DNA of 58,230 bases from Gallionella sp. Lineage in GTDB: Bacteria > Pseudomonadota > Gammaproteobacteria > Burkholderiales > Gallionellaceae. The stretch is from NCBI GenBank assembly GCA_024641025.1, contig JAHEDW010000005.1, positions 1 through 58,230 on the forward strand, given 5' to 3'. A program made the translations under genes and the position numbers. The notes beneath the pieces are model-generated. The model was not told where the DNA came from, did no database searches, and saw nothing but the letters and a program-made list of their open reading frames with translations. The stretch's first letter is position 1, and every line of letters begins with the position of its first letter. Positions 1 through 9,473 of the stretch are shown here, in pieces.

Positions 1-253
1 TACGCACCTGCGCCACACCCGGCAATGCACGAATCTCTTCAGCCAGACTTTCCGGTGCACGCTTAAGATGGGCAAACACATCTGCAAAGCGGTAATTGTC
101 ATAAAAGTTCGCCTGAGCTGCCTGCAAAGAGATGTGGGCGCTACGCATGCTGACCTGTGCCGCCACTCCGCAAGCCACGACCAGCGCAGCCGCAAGAACC
201 TGTCCGCGCAAGTGCCAGAGATCGCGCCAAAGAATTTTGCCGAGCGGCTTCAC
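1..253 (-). CDS. FtsX/MacB-type ABC transporter permease, N-terminal fragment (continues past left edge)
   Basis: This is the inner-membrane permease partner of the ATPase encoded just upstream on the same strand; only about 84 N-terminal codons are inside the window. It opens with a basic segment ([16 protein letters not shown]) followed by one hydrophobic helix at about residues 17-35, then the start of a periplasmic domain with [10 protein letters not shown] and a PGVAQVR-like stretch. This is the usual start of FtsX-like permeases of lipoprotein or macrolide export systems. The start is a GTG whose last two bases form part of the TGA stop of the ATPase gene (GTGA overlap), indicating translational coupling. 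The substrate cannot be told from this fragment. Confidence 0.75.
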   Translation of the reverse strand, partial: MKPLGKILWRDLWHLRGQVLAAALVVACGVAAQVSMRSAHISLQAAQANFYDNYRFADVFAHLKRAPESLAEEIRALPGVAQVR

Positions 254-1050
254 CAGGAGATCTCCGACGGTGCGACCTTGACCTTGTTACACTGTATTTC
301 AGTGATGGATCCGCTGCCGATACGTATTACTCGGTCGGCCATTCCTGCGATAGCTGCGTTATGCGTGATCACTGCGGTAATCGTGCCAAGTTCGCGGTTA
401 ATCTGCTCCAACACCTCGAGCACAAGTTTACCGGTGGCATAGTCAAGCGCTCCGGTAGGTTCATCGCATAACAGCACATCAGGACGCTTGGCCACCGCTC
501 GTGCGATTGCGACACGCTGTTGCTCGCCGCCAGATAGTTGCGAGGGGAAATGATCGCGCCGCTTGCCCAGTCCAACCAAGTCGAGCGCTTCGACCGGGTC
601 AAGAGGCCTCTCCGCGATCTCGGTCACCAACGCGACGTTTTCTATAGCGGTGAGGCTGGGTATCAAATTATAGAATTGGAACACGAAACCCACGTGTTCG
701 CGGCGGTAGCGTGTCAGGCCCTCATCATCGGCACGGGTCAGATCGTGATCGCGGTAATAGACCTCACCACTGCTTGGCCGGTCAAGGCCGCCCAGGATGT
801 TTAGCAGCGTGGATTTCCCGCTCCCTGAAGCACCAAGCAGAACAGCGAACTCGCCCTGATAGAGATCGACGGTCACCTCTTTTAACGCATGCACTTCCAC
901 TTCGCCCATTCGATATATCTTAGACACCTGATGGACGTGGAATACCGAACCGGCTCCAGCGAGTTTCTCATCAGTAGGCCTACTGTCTTCGTGTGAGCTC
1001 GATTCCGACCGCGTCGGATCCAATTGAGTCAGCAATGGTTTACTTTTCAC
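250..1050 (-). CDS. ABC transporter ATP-binding protein, LolD/MacB family
   Basis: Cytoplasmic ATPase of 266 residues that powers the FtsX-type permease encoded next to it. Walker A (GASGSGKST) lies at residues 73-81, the signature LSGGEQQ at 172-178 and Walker B with the catalytic Glu (VLLCDEP) at 192-198, followed by a D-loop (ALD). Closest family features are those of LolD/MacB/SalX ATPases. An N-terminal extension of about 35 residues, rich in Ser, Asp and Glu, precedes the conserved domain and could mean the true start is further in. The annotated start is GTG. The gene overlaps the permease gene by 4 bases. Function in lipoprotein release, peptide or drug export is not resolved by the sequence. 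Confidence 0.85.
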   Translation of the reverse strand: MKSKPLLTQLDPTRSESSSHEDSRPTDEKLAGAGSVFHVHQVSKIYRMGEVEVHALKEVTVDLYQGEFAVLLGASGSGKSTLLNILGGLDRPSSGEVYYRDHDLTRADDEGLTRYRREHVGFVFQFYNLIPSLTAIENVALVTEIAERPLDPVEALDLVGLGKRRDHFPSQLSGGEQQRVAIARAVAKRPDVLLCDEPTGALDYATGKLVLEVLEQINRELGTITAVITHNAAIAGMADRVIRIGSGSITEIQCNKVKVAPSEISW

Positions 1051-1261
1051 CCCATCGTCCTCGTCTCAAGCACCGCTTCAACCCATCCCAGGACTGCACA
1101 TTAACATTCATACCCCTGAGACGAAGCATACCCTAATCGAAGTCTTCTTCAGTTCATTTCAGCATAAGCTAGGACACAAACCCCACCATTTCGCTGTGAT
1201 ATTTTGCTATCATTATCAGCCTGAACTAAACCAACCGCTTAACCAACCACAAACCATAAAT

Positions 1262-2443
1262 ATGATCATGACGATAAAATCCTTTCACCCCCCCCTCCGT
1301 ACCCTTATGGGTCCGGGCCCGTCCGATGTCGATCCACGCATCCTAGAGGCTATGTCTCGCCCCACTATCGGCCATCTCGACCCGGTGTTCGTCTCGATGA
1401 TGGACGAGATGAAGGCACTGCTTCAATACGCTTTCCAAACAAAAAATGCTCTCACGCTCCCGGTCTCAGCTCCTGGTTCAGCCGGCATGGAAATGTGCTT
1501 CGTGAACCTAGTTGAACCTGGAGACAAGGTAATCGTGTGCCAGAACGGAGTTTTCGGTGGGCGCATGAAGGAAAACGTAGAACGCTGTGGCGCAACTGCA
1601 ATCATGGTGGAGGATGCTTGGGGAACTGCAGTGGACCCAGGTAAACTGGAGGATTCACTTAAGAAACATCCAGATGCAAAGGTAGTTGCCTTTGTGCATG
1701 CTGAAACTTCAACTGGCGCTCAGTCAGACGTCAAAACATTGGTCGAGATCGCCCACCGTCACAATTGCATCACGATCGTGGATGCCGTCACATCCCTGGG
1801 TGGATCTCCTCTCAAAGTGGATGAATGGAACGTGGATGCAATTTATTCCGGTTCGCAAAAGTGTCTTTCATGTACGCCAGGTTTATCACCAGTGAGCTTC
1901 AACGAGCGTGCAGTGGAAAGAATCAAGGCGCGTAAAACAAAGGTTCAGAGCTGGTTCCTCGACCTGAATCTGGTTATGGGCTATTGGGGAAGTGGAAAGC
2001 GCGCTTACCACCACACTGCTCCAATCAATGCACTTTATGGTTTACACGAAGCACTGGTGATCCTGCAGGATGAAGGTCTGGAAAACGCCTGGGTACGCCA
2101 TGACCGAAACCATCAGGCGCTTAAAGCTGGAATAGAGGCTATGGGTTTGCGTTTCGTCGTTAAGGAAGGCGAACGTCTTCCACAATTGAATTCGATCCAT
2201 ATCCCTGATGGCGTCGACGATACAGCAGTTCGCAGCGCGCTCCTCAAGGACTACAACTTGGAGATCGGTGCAGGCCTGGGCGTGATGGCTGGCAAAATCT
2301 GGCGTATCGGCCTTATGGGCTTTGCAAGCAATGCGACCAACGTGCTGTTCTGCCTGAGCGCACTTGAGGAGACGCTGGGCCGACTAAATGCGCCAATCAA
2401 TCGCGGCATGGCAATTAGTTCGGCCCACAAGGTTCTGGGTTAA
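1262..2443 (+). CDS. Class V aminotransferase (alanine/serine-glyoxylate aminotransferase-like)
   Basis: A 393-residue PLP enzyme of the class V aminotransferase family, resembling alanine-glyoxylate and serine-glyoxylate aminotransferases, which transfer an amino group to glyoxylate to make glycine. The start shows the family's GPGPSDVDPRIL substrate loop, then SAPGSAGMEM. The cofactor-binding stretch DAVTSLGG precedes SGSQKCL, whose Lys (residue 200 from this start) should form the Schiff base with PLP. The open frame extends upstream to a GTG at 1196, but those 22 residues lack family similarity, so I chose the ATG at 1262 (another ATG at 1268 is possible). No strong Shine-Dalgarno is visible. 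It sits upstream of acs on the same strand, with a separate promoter candidate between them. Glyoxylate detoxification or a serine-cycle-like role is inference. Confidence 0.85.
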   Translation: MIMTIKSFHPPLRTLMGPGPSDVDPRILEAMSRPTIGHLDPVFVSMMDEMKALLQYAFQTKNALTLPVSAPGSAGMEMCFVNLVEPGDKVIVCQNGVFGGRMKENVERCGATAIMVEDAWGTAVDPGKLEDSLKKHPDAKVVAFVHAETSTGAQSDVKTLVEIAHRHNCITIVDAVTSLGGSPLKVDEWNVDAIYSGSQKCLSCTPGLSPVSFNERAVERIKARKTKVQSWFLDLNLVMGYWGSGKRAYHHTAPINALYGLHEALVILQDEGLENAWVRHDRNHQALKAGIEAMGLRFVVKEGERLPQLNSIHIPDGVDDTAVRSALLKDYNLEIGAGLGVMAGKIWRIGLMGFASNATNVLFCLSALEETLGRLNAPINRGMAISSAHKVLG

Positions 2444-2464
2444 CTTACAGTCTCCATTATGCGA

Positions 2465-2487
2465 GAATACCGATACAGAAGGTATTC
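2465..2487 (+). other. Short stem-loop after the aminotransferase gene
   Basis: GAATACC (2465-2471) is a perfect inverted match to GGTATTC (2481-2487) with a 9-base loop, 21 bases after the aminotransferase stop. There is no T-run behind it, so it is not a classical intrinsic terminator; a 3'-end protecting hairpin is possible. Confidence 0.35.
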
Positions 2488-2562
2488 GGCAAATTAGAAA
2501 TTACAAAATGCAGCAGTGCCGGGATGCATGATTTGAGTACCTTCCGGCTTGGCCTGCATTTG

Positions 2563-2592
2563 TTGACAGAGAGAACAAAATATAACTACATT
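2563..2592 (+). promoter_or_regulatory. Candidate sigma-70 promoter of acs
   Basis: A perfect -35 box TTGACA (2563-2568) is followed after 18 bases by TACATT (2587-2592, 4 of 6 matches to TATAAT). It lies about 60 bases upstream of the acs start and would give a leader of roughly 50 bases. Seen by eye only. Confidence 0.45.
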
Positions 2593-2651
2593 CTCCTCTG
2601 GTCCTGATTTATAACAATACGCTCGACACACACCATCACTCGGGAGTTAAC

Positions 2652-4619
2652 ATGTCCAACATCGAATCAGTATTGAATGAACAGCGAGTCTTCGAACCAT
2701 CTCCTCAATTCGTAAAACAGGCCAACGTATCTGGCATGGCAGGTTACAAGGCACTGAGCGATGCTGCAAAGAATGATTATGAAGGTTTCTGGAGCAAACT
2801 TGCGCGCGAAACTCTACAGTGGAAAAAACCATTCACCAAGGTTCTAAACAAGGATCAGGCCCCTTTCTACAAATGGTTCGAAGACGGTGAATTGAACGTT
2901 TCCTACAACTGCTTGGACAAGCATCTCGCTACTCAACCGGATAAGATTGCGATTATTTTCGAAGCTGATGACGGCAAGGTATCAAAAATAACCTATCGTG
3001 AATTACATGGGCGTGTCTGCCAGTTTGCCAATGGCTTGAAATCTCGCGGAATCAAGAAAGGCGACCGTGTCGTAATCTATCTGCCAATGAGCATCGAAGC
3101 AGTCGTAGCAATGCAAGCTTGCGCCCGCATCGGGGCAATTCACTCGGTCGTGTTTGGCGGCTTCTCAGCCAAGAGTTTGCATGAACGCATTACCGATGCA
3201 AGCGCTTGCGCAGTCATCACCGCCGACGCTCAGATGCGCGGCGGGAAACTGATGCCTTTGAAGCCCATCGTTGACGAAACACTGGGCTTGGGTAATTGTG
3301 AAAGTGTTCACAGTGTCATCGTATATCGCCGTGCCGGCAACGATATAGCATGGGACGATGATAAAGACATTTGGTGGCACGACCTGTTCAATTCACAGCG
3401 CACACAGTGTGAACCAGAATGGGTGGGCGCTGAACACCCGCTATTCATTCTCTATACCTCCGGGTCAACTGGAAAACCAAAAGGAGTGCAGCATTCTAGT
3501 GGTGGATACCTGCTTGGAACGATGTTGACGATGCAATGGGTGTTCGACTACAAACCTACCGACATCTTCTGGTGCACTGCAGATGTTGGCTGGGTCACCG
3601 GACACAGTTACGTCACCTATGGTCCATTGGCGGTCGGTGCGACCCAAGTCGTGTATGAAGGCATACCAACGTACCCTGATGCCGGACGTTTCTGGAAAAT
3701 GGTTCAGGATCACAAGATCACGACATTCTATACTGCACCAACTGCAATTCGTTCGCTGATTAAGCTCGGCGATGACATGCCCAAGAAGTATGATCTCTCT
3801 TCATTGCGCCTGCTCGGCACAGTCGGTGAACCGATCAATCCTGAAGCATGGATGTGGTACTACAATATCGTCGGCCAAGCGCGCTGTCCTATTGTGGACA
3901 CATGGTGGCAGACCGAGACTGGTTGTCACATGATCGCCCCATTGCCAGGGGCTGTCCCGACCAAACCAGGTTCATGTACTTTGCCCATCCCGGGCATACA
4001 GGTTGCAGTGGTCGACGAGACAGGCGAGGAAGTCGAAAAGCAGCACGGGGGATCGCTAGTAATTACCAAGCCCTTCCCATCCCAGATACGAACCATCTGG
4101 GGCGACCCGGAGCGGTTCAAGAAAAACTATTTTCCTGAGGAGATGCGCGGTTACTACCTCGCAGGTGATTCCGCACATCGTGATGAAGATGGCTACATCT
4201 GGATCATGGGGCGCAATGACGATGTACTGAAAGTATCTGGCCATCGCCTTGGCACGATGGAAATAGAGTCAGCGCTGGTTGCCAGCCCTTTAGTAGCAGA
4301 AGCTGCAGTTGTCGGGCGTCCCCACGACATCAAAGGTGAGGGAATCGTTGCCTTTGTAGTTTTAAAAGGGTCACGCCCCACTGACGCGACAAAGGCAAAG
4401 GAAATCGTCGACACACTGCGCAACTGGGTAAGCAAGGAGATAGGGCCCATAGCTAAACCAGATGAAATCCGTTTTGGGGACAACCTGCCCAAGACGCGTT
4501 CCGGAAAGATCATGCGCCGATTGCTTCGCTCGATCGCAACAGGCGAAGAAATCACTCAGGATGTCTCAACATTGGAAAACCCGGCTATCCTGGAACAACT
4601 GAAGGAAGCTATTCGCTAA
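2652..4619 (+). CDS. acs: Acetyl-CoA synthetase (AMP-forming)
   Basis: Cytoplasmic enzyme making acetyl-CoA from acetate, ATP and CoA through acetyl-AMP. At 655 residues it has the normal length of bacterial Acs. The adenylate-forming P-loop [11 protein letters not shown] lies at residues 269-279. TWWQTETG and the [17 protein letters not shown] hinge region follow. The C-terminal TRSGKIMRR carries the catalytic Lys (residue 619), which in this family is the site of regulatory acetylation. An SD-like GGGAG lies just before the ATG. The gene stands alone with its own promoter candidate at 2563-2592. No deacetylase or acetyltransferase gene adjoins it, so post-translational control cannot be judged here. 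Confidence 0.97.
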   Translation: MSNIESVLNEQRVFEPSPQFVKQANVSGMAGYKALSDAAKNDYEGFWSKLARETLQWKKPFTKVLNKDQAPFYKWFEDGELNVSYNCLDKHLATQPDKIAIIFEADDGKVSKITYRELHGRVCQFANGLKSRGIKKGDRVVIYLPMSIEAVVAMQACARIGAIHSVVFGGFSAKSLHERITDASACAVITADAQMRGGKLMPLKPIVDETLGLGNCESVHSVIVYRRAGNDIAWDDDKDIWWHDLFNSQRTQCEPEWVGAEHPLFILYTSGSTGKPKGVQHSSGGYLLGTMLTMQWVFDYKPTDIFWCTADVGWVTGHSYVTYGPLAVGATQVVYEGIPTYPDAGRFWKMVQDHKITTFYTAPTAIRSLIKLGDDMPKKYDLSSLRLLGTVGEPINPEAWMWYYNIVGQARCPIVDTWWQTETGCHMIAPLPGAVPTKPGSCTLPIPGIQVAVVDETGEEVEKQHGGSLVITKPFPSQIRTIWGDPERFKKNYFPEEMRGYYLAGDSAHRDEDGYIWIMGRNDDVLKVSGHRLGTMEIESALVASPLVAEAAVVGRPHDIKGEGIVAFVVLKGSRPTDATKAKEIVDTLRNWVSKEIGPIAKPDEIRFGDNLPKTRSGKIMRRLLRSIATGEEITQDVSTLENPAILEQLKEAIR

Positions 4620-4834
4620 GTGAAGATTGATCCATTCTATGCTCATATCTGCACAAATTAATTGAAAATGAATTGATTTTGGCGATGACAGAAGCAAACA
4701 TTCTGGATAAATATTAGGGAACCGCGCGTTGATAGTTGAGCCCAACCTCGCCGCCGAAACACGAACGTTAAGCCTTTAACACCAACCTTCTGTCTGCATT
4801 ACTTGGCCTTTTGTCCATTTCAGGCTTGTTTAGA

Positions 4835-4864
4835 TTGACCTGAACGCGACTGTTCGACTACTAT
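4835..4864 (+). promoter_or_regulatory. Candidate sigma-70 promoter of the mltD-like gene
   Basis: TTGACC (4835-4840), an 18-base spacer and TACTAT (4859-4864, 5 of 6 to TATAAT) lie 31 bases upstream of the GTG start at 4896. An AGGAAGGG Shine-Dalgarno lies at 4882-4889. The geometry fits a short-leader promoter. Confidence 0.5.
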
Positions 4865-4895
4865 TGCCTCGGTTTTTACATCAGGAAGGGCACAC

Positions 4896-6323
4896 GTGTC
4901 ATTGATTCGACTAATTTTTCTCGCCATGCTTGCGGTCAGTGCCAGTTCTTTTCAAGCACTTGCTCATGCTGAAGAATTGCTCGCACTCAATTCCCCTGTG
5001 TTTGATACTGCGGAACCAAAGTATCTTCCTTCTGCGCGCAACATCATGATTGAACTCCTGCCTGAAGTACCGGTAGCTCAACAGTCATCAATATATGCTC
5101 CAACAACCTCTGACCTGTGGAAACGTATACGCGATGGCTTCGCGATGGGTGAGCTTGACTCTAAACTGGTAACTAAGCACGAAAAATGGTACGCGAGTCA
5201 TCCCGATTATGTGGATCGCATGACTGAACGCGCCCGCCGTTACCTTTTTTACATCACAGAGGAAGTCGAACGCCGCGGCATGCCAACCGAAATCGCACTA
5301 TTGCCCATGGTTGAAAGCGCGTTTAATCCTGGCGCATACTCAGTTAGCCGAGCTTCCGGCATCTGGCAATTCATCCCTTCCACCGGAAAGAAGTTCGGTA
5401 TGGAACAGAACTGGTGGTATGACGGCCGACGCGATGTCATCAACGCAACAAATGGAGCTCTTGATTACCTGCAAGATCTCCACGATATGTTTGGTGACTG
5501 GGAACTAGCACTTGCCGCCTATAATTGCGGTGAAGGTGCGGTTCAACGCGCACAATCTTACAACCGTAAACACGGCCGTCCGACGAATTATGCGAGCTTG
5601 AAGCTACTTAAGGAAACACGCAATTACGTTCCTAAATTGATGGCCATCAAGAATATTATTTCCGACCCCACTAAATTTGCATTGACACTGCCTGACATCT
5701 CCAATGAACCCTACTTTGCCGTTGTTGCCACTGCCAGTCACATGGACGTTAAGCTTGCAGCGCAACTGGCCGATATCTCAGAAGAAGAGTTCACTGCACT
5801 TAATCCGGCCCACACCCGTCCTGTGATCCTGCAGGACAATTCCGACCTGATCTTGTTGCCGATAGACAAGTTGAATACATTTACGGAGAATCTGGAGAGC
5901 TACGATAAACCACTAGTCACTTGGCAATCATACCAACCCAAGAAAGGTGAGCGCCTGGACAAGCTCGCCCCTCGCTTCGGTATGTCTTTGGAAAATCTCA
6001 AATTAGTAAATGGAATTTCACGTCACGGCAACATTAGCAACGGACAAACCCTTTTGGTTCCAGTCAGTGACGAGGAAAGCGAAGCCGAATTCCAAGTATT
6101 CAATATGCACCTTGCCGATGACCACGGACGCGCAACTAGGCACAGAGTCCGCAAAGGTGAAACCTTGTCACACATAGCACGCCGTTATCATGTCAGTGTT
6201 GCCAAGTTGAGGCAATGGAATGGCCCGTTGAAGATAATCAGACCCGGTCAAGTCATTGCAGTGACGCAACCCGCATCCTATAGTTCACCCAATAGCATGC
6301 GTAACAAGACAAAAGTTTTCTAA
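4896..6323 (+). CDS. mltD: Membrane-bound lytic murein transglycosylase D-like, two LysM domains
   Basis: Exported enzyme of 475 residues that cleaves the glycan strands of peptidoglycan. An N-terminal signal sequence (about residues 1-25, ending in ALAHA) lacks a clear lipobox. The SLT domain contains VESAFNP with the catalytic Glu at about residue 140, then SGIWQFIPSTG and the AAYNCGEGAV motif. Two C-terminal LysM domains (about 342-390 and 414-458) should bind peptidoglycan. The start is GTG with a strong Shine-Dalgarno (AGGAAGGG) seven bases ahead. Length and domain order fit MltD. The lack of a lipid-attachment Cys suggests a periplasmic, peptidoglycan-bound form instead of a lipoprotein. 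Confidence 0.92.
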   Translation: MSLIRLIFLAMLAVSASSFQALAHAEELLALNSPVFDTAEPKYLPSARNIMIELLPEVPVAQQSSIYAPTTSDLWKRIRDGFAMGELDSKLVTKHEKWYASHPDYVDRMTERARRYLFYITEEVERRGMPTEIALLPMVESAFNPGAYSVSRASGIWQFIPSTGKKFGMEQNWWYDGRRDVINATNGALDYLQDLHDMFGDWELALAAYNCGEGAVQRAQSYNRKHGRPTNYASLKLLKETRNYVPKLMAIKNIISDPTKFALTLPDISNEPYFAVVATASHMDVKLAAQLADISEEEFTALNPAHTRPVILQDNSDLILLPIDKLNTFTENLESYDKPLVTWQSYQPKKGERLDKLAPRFGMSLENLKLVNGISRHGNISNGQTLLVPVSDEESEAEFQVFNMHLADDHGRATRHRVRKGETLSHIARRYHVSVAKLRQWNGPLKIIRPGQVIAVTQPASYSSPNSMRNKTKVF

Positions 6324-6356
6324 ATTGAACACTCTCATTGGATCGTGGTGAGCAAA

Positions 6357-6644
6357 CTAATTTCGCGGCAAGGTCTTCCTAGACAAGGAAGTAAAGTAGC
6401 GGTATCCCTTCCAGACTCGCCACAAACCTGCCGCGCCACGGCGGCGAATTAACAAGAAAGCCACCACGCCTGCAATCAGCAAGGGATGGCGGCCCAAGAA
6501 ACGCAAGGCATCTATCCCTTGATCAACTATTCCAAGAGGCGCCTGCCATTCTGATCCAATTTCGGCTATTTCTTCGCGCTGCGCAGCTATTTTCGCCAGC
6601 AGATCATTGCGACTTTGCATCAGCTCAACCATATTGTCAGTCAT
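6357..6644 (-). CDS. YqjK-like small membrane protein
   Basis: A 95-residue protein starting at MTDNMVELMQSRNDLLAKI. The first half is a predicted amphipathic or coiled segment rich in Glu and Gln; one hydrophobic helix (HPLLIAGVVAFLLI) follows, then a strongly basic tail. This resembles YqjK, which in enterobacteria lies after YqjD and YqjE. The open frame continues upstream inside the previous gene, but the ATG at 6644 gives an 8-base overlap with the YqjE-like gene and a protein of family length, so it is preferred. Third gene of a minus-strand set of three. Exact function is unknown for the family. Confidence 0.7.
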   Translation of the reverse strand: MTDNMVELMQSRNDLLAKIAAQREEIAEIGSEWQAPLGIVDQGIDALRFLGRHPLLIAGVVAFLLIRRRGAAGLWRVWKGYRYFTSLSRKTLPRN

Positions 6645-7020
6645 TTCCAACACCCAGCTGTTCGCTGTCCTTGGCAAATTCTGCAATACTAACGGAAAAC
6701 AATTTTGATTTACTCTTCGCCTTGTTGCGCACCAATATCGCCATAAAGGTAGCAAGCGCAAAAAACACTAGGCTGAGTCCACCAAGAACAACGAGACGAT
6801 GATCATCCCAAAACAGCACCACGATAAATACCGTCAACAGCATGATGCCGACGCCAAAGAAAAAAAGCGTCAACAAAGAGAACAGGAACATTCTCGAAAT
6901 GTATAAACGCTCCTCTTGCAACTCATTTGCAAGTAAATCCAGGCGTGTCGAAACAATGGCAATCACGGTCGAAGCCAACCGCTTGACTGACTCCATCAGG
7001 CCAGAACTTGACTCCGACAT
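6637..7020 (-). CDS. YqjE/phage-holin-3 superfamily inner-membrane protein
   Basis: A 127-residue inner-membrane protein. An amphipathic N-terminus (SESSSGLMESVKRLASTV, then TRLDLLANELQEER) precedes two closely spaced transmembrane helices (about residues 46-68 and 76-96), then a Lys-rich cytoplasmic tail. This is the layout of YqjE-type proteins (Phage_holin_3_6 family). It is encoded between the DUF883 gene and the YqjK-like gene, the conserved order of this set, with 3 bases separating it from the former and an 8-base overlap with the latter. Known members are membrane-associated and stress-induced in enterobacteria; holin activity is not implied. Confidence 0.85.
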   Translation of the reverse strand: MSESSSGLMESVKRLASTVIAIVSTRLDLLANELQEERLYISRMFLFSLLTLFFFGVGIMLLTVFIVVLFWDDHRLVVLGGLSLVFFALATFMAILVRNKAKSKSKLFSVSIAEFAKDSEQLGVGND

Positions 7021-7023
7021 TGC

Positions 7024-7353
7024 CTAACGGCCACGTGAAATCAGCATACCCACTATTACACCGACCGCCGCCCCGATTCCCACTGAAGTCCAAGGATTCT
7101 CATGCACATATTCATCGGTTACTTTTGCCGCTTCTCTTGTCTTGGCAACGACTGCATCCTCGACTGCGTTAAGTCGTTCTTTCGCAACTTCCAGATTCTC
7201 CTGAATGCGCCCGCGTACTGCCGACACTTTCTCTCCTGCTATTCCTGCGGTCACACGCAACAACTCTTCAGTGTCAGTAACGACTGCACGAAAATCCTGG
7301 ACAAGTTTTTCCTTGCTGACATCGCTTGATGTTCCTGCCAATTTGGTGCTCAT
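7024..7353 (-). CDS. DUF883 family protein (YqjD/ElaB/YgaM-like)
   Basis: A 109-residue tail-anchored protein. The bulk is charged and helical (predicted coiled coil from about residue 10 to 85), followed by the family's hallmark C-terminus: ENPWTSVGIGAAVGVIVGMLISRGR-like, split here as a Pro-Trp entry, a glycine-rich transmembrane helix and a final RGR. YqjD of this family binds ribosomes at the membrane in stationary phase. A clear Shine-Dalgarno (AAGGAGT) precedes the ATG and a perfect TATAAT lies at 7376-7381 on this strand. It heads the three-gene set DUF883-YqjE-YqjK. Confidence 0.88.
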   Translation of the reverse strand: MSTKLAGTSSDVSKEKLVQDFRAVVTDTEELLRVTAGIAGEKVSAVRGRIQENLEVAKERLNAVEDAVVAKTREAAKVTDEYVHENPWTSVGIGAAVGVIVGMLISRGR

Positions 7354-7375
7354 GATTCACTCCTTAATAATTGTG

Positions 7376-7381
7376 ATTATA
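7376..7381 (-). promoter_or_regulatory. Candidate -10 box of the DUF883-yqjE-yqjK set
   Basis: Read on the minus strand, a perfect TATAAT lies 23 bases upstream of the ATG at 7353, within the palindrome GATTATAATC. I see no convincing -35 box at the right spacing, so an activator or alternative sigma factor may be needed. Confidence 0.35.
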
Positions 7382-7457
7382 ATCAGCAACCACCTTAATC
7401 TCCGTTAATTGCTACCCGGAAATCCCAATACCTTTTTAAACCTAATTTTCCCTGTCG

Positions 7458-9473
7458 TCAACCCGGGCTTTCTTCAAGCAGGAAACAATTAACTTTATGA
7501 TCTGAAGTATGTAATTTCTCAGGCGGATATTCTGCACGGCATCTATCCATAGCATATGCGCAGCGAGGCGCAAAATGACAACCCTGTGGCGGACTAGCCG
7601 ATGAAGGCAACTCACCTTCAAGCCTGATTCGTTCCCGGCCAGAACCGTCTATACGCGGTACTGCAGATAGCAGCGCCTGTGTGTAGGGATGTTTAGGGTC
7701 ACCTAATACTTTTCCTGCCTTACCACGCTCTACGATTCTTCCGAGATACATAACGCAAACTTCATGTGCCAGATACTCCACCACCGAGAGATTGTGAGTG
7801 ATGAATAAATAGCTTAGGTTCAATTCCTGCTGCAGGGATTTGAGGAGGTTCAAAATCTGCGCCTGAACTGACACGTCTAGAGCACTGGTCGGCTCGTCGC
7901 AGATCAATAATCGTGGCGACACCGCAAGGGCCCTTGCAATAGCGACGCGTTGCCGTTGACCACCCGAAAATTCATGCGGGTAACGCCACTTGCTGTTGCG
8001 CGCAAGCCCAACCTGATCAAGCAAAGTATCGATATATGTCTGGCGAGCAACACTGTCCTTTTCGATATTCAACGCACTCATTCCTTCTTCAAGGATTTCT
8101 GCGACACGCATCTTCGGATTCAAGGATGCATAAGGATCCTGAAATACCATCTGCATGGTCGCACGCTGGTTGCGCAAAGCTCGCGATCCAAGTCCAATCA
8201 ATTCGTTACCGTCATAGCATACCCTACCAGCAGTTGGCGGTATCAATTGCAACAACGCCTTGCCCAGCGTTGTCTTGCCACACCCTGACTCCCCGACCAG
8301 CGCCAATGTATGTCCCTGAGGTATTTCAAGAGAAACTCCATCCACCGCCTTCACCATGCCAGACACGCGTTGCATGATGCCCTTCCGGAGGGGGAAATGT
8401 ACCCGCAATTCTGAGACTTGAAGAAGCTTGCCGGCCTCTCCCCCGGCGGTTGTTTTGCCAGGGCTAACATGTAGATCTTCATTTCTGGCGAACTCTGAGA
8501 CGCCATTCATATTACTTTTTTCTGGATACAAATGGCACATTACCCTATGCCCAGAATCCATTTCGCTCCACTCTGGTTTTTGCTCATGGCACAGCGACCA
8601 GGAATTTTCACAGCGCGAAGCAAAACGACAACCCGGAGTAATACTACCTGGTGGTGGAACACTGCCTGGGATGGCTGCCAGCTTCTGGCTGCGTCGCGAA
8701 GCATCCGGCATCGCGGCAAATAGCTTTCTCGTATATGGGTGGAGTGGTTGGCTGAACAACTGGTCTCGTGAAGCCTGCTCGACAATCTGGCCTGCATACA
8801 TCACGCCGACTTGATTCGCCATTTCAGCTACCACGCCCAGATCGTGAGTGATCAGTAATAACGACATACCGCTGGAAACCTGGGTGTCACGCAGCAACTG
8901 CAAAACCTGCGCCTGTATCGTCACGTCCAATGCAGTAGTCGGTTCGTCGGCGACAAGCAGTTGTGGCTGACCGGCTAGCGCCATTGCTATCATCACCCGC
9001 TGCTTCATGCCGCCGGAAAGCTGGAAGGGGTATTCAGTAACACGGCGCGAAGCATCGGGAATTCCAACTCGATCGAGCAAATCGACACTTCGCCGAAGTG
9101 CGGCCACCCCTCTCATGCCTTGATGCAGTGCCAGCACCTCGGCGATCTGCTCCCCAACCGTCATGACAGGATTAAGGCTCAAACCCGGTTCCTGAAAGAT
9201 CATCGCAACCTTGCCACCGCGTACCACACGCATCTCGCGTTCTCTCAAGCTGAACAATTCGACGTCATCCAGCATTACGGTGCCACCCACATGTGCCACA
9301 CCATCGGGCAGCAAACGCAGCAATGCCAGCGCAGTCATGGATTTTCCGCATCCTGATTCTCCGAGCAGCACGAACGTCTCCCCGGCAGTAATATTGAAGG
9401 AAATATCATCAACGACGGGGCTGCCAGAAAGCAAAGATGCTTTCAACGATTTTACGGACAATAGTTGTTTCAA
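7458..9473 (-). CDS. yejF: Peptide ABC transporter, fused double ATPase (YejF-like)
   Basis: Cytoplasmic ATPase of 671 residues made of two complete ABC domains in one chain, as in YejF. Both domains carry Walker A (GESGCGKS and GESGCGKT), a signature (LSGGMKQR and FSGGQRQR) and Walker B (LLVADEPTTALD and LLICDEPTSALD). Each ends in the Cys-rich oligopeptide-transporter tail (PGCRFASRC...C and GCHFAPRC...C). It should energise import of peptides through the permeases encoded at 12409-14741, for which no other ATPase is seen. Unusually, it is separated from those genes by about 2.9 kb carrying three plus-strand genes. Peptide specificity (microcin C-like, dipeptide or murein peptide) is unknown. 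Confidence 0.9.
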   Translation of the reverse strand: MKQLLSVKSLKASLLSGSPVVDDISFNITAGETFVLLGESGCGKSMTALALLRLLPDGVAHVGGTVMLDDVELFSLREREMRVVRGGKVAMIFQEPGLSLNPVMTVGEQIAEVLALHQGMRGVAALRRSVDLLDRVGIPDASRRVTEYPFQLSGGMKQRVMIAMALAGQPQLLVADEPTTALDVTIQAQVLQLLRDTQVSSGMSLLLITHDLGVVAEMANQVGVMYAGQIVEQASRDQLFSQPLHPYTRKLFAAMPDASRRSQKLAAIPGSVPPPGSITPGCRFASRCENSWSLCHEQKPEWSEMDSGHRVMCHLYPEKSNMNGVSEFARNEDLHVSPGKTTAGGEAGKLLQVSELRVHFPLRKGIMQRVSGMVKAVDGVSLEIPQGHTLALVGESGCGKTTLGKALLQLIPPTAGRVCYDGNELIGLGSRALRNQRATMQMVFQDPYASLNPKMRVAEILEEGMSALNIEKDSVARQTYIDTLLDQVGLARNSKWRYPHEFSGGQRQRVAIARALAVSPRLLICDEPTSALDVSVQAQILNLLKSLQQELNLSYLFITHNLSVVEYLAHEVCVMYLGRIVERGKAGKVLGDPKHPYTQALLSAVPRIDGSGRERIRLEGELPSSASPPQGCHFAPRCAYAMDRCRAEYPPEKLHTSDHKVNCFLLEESPG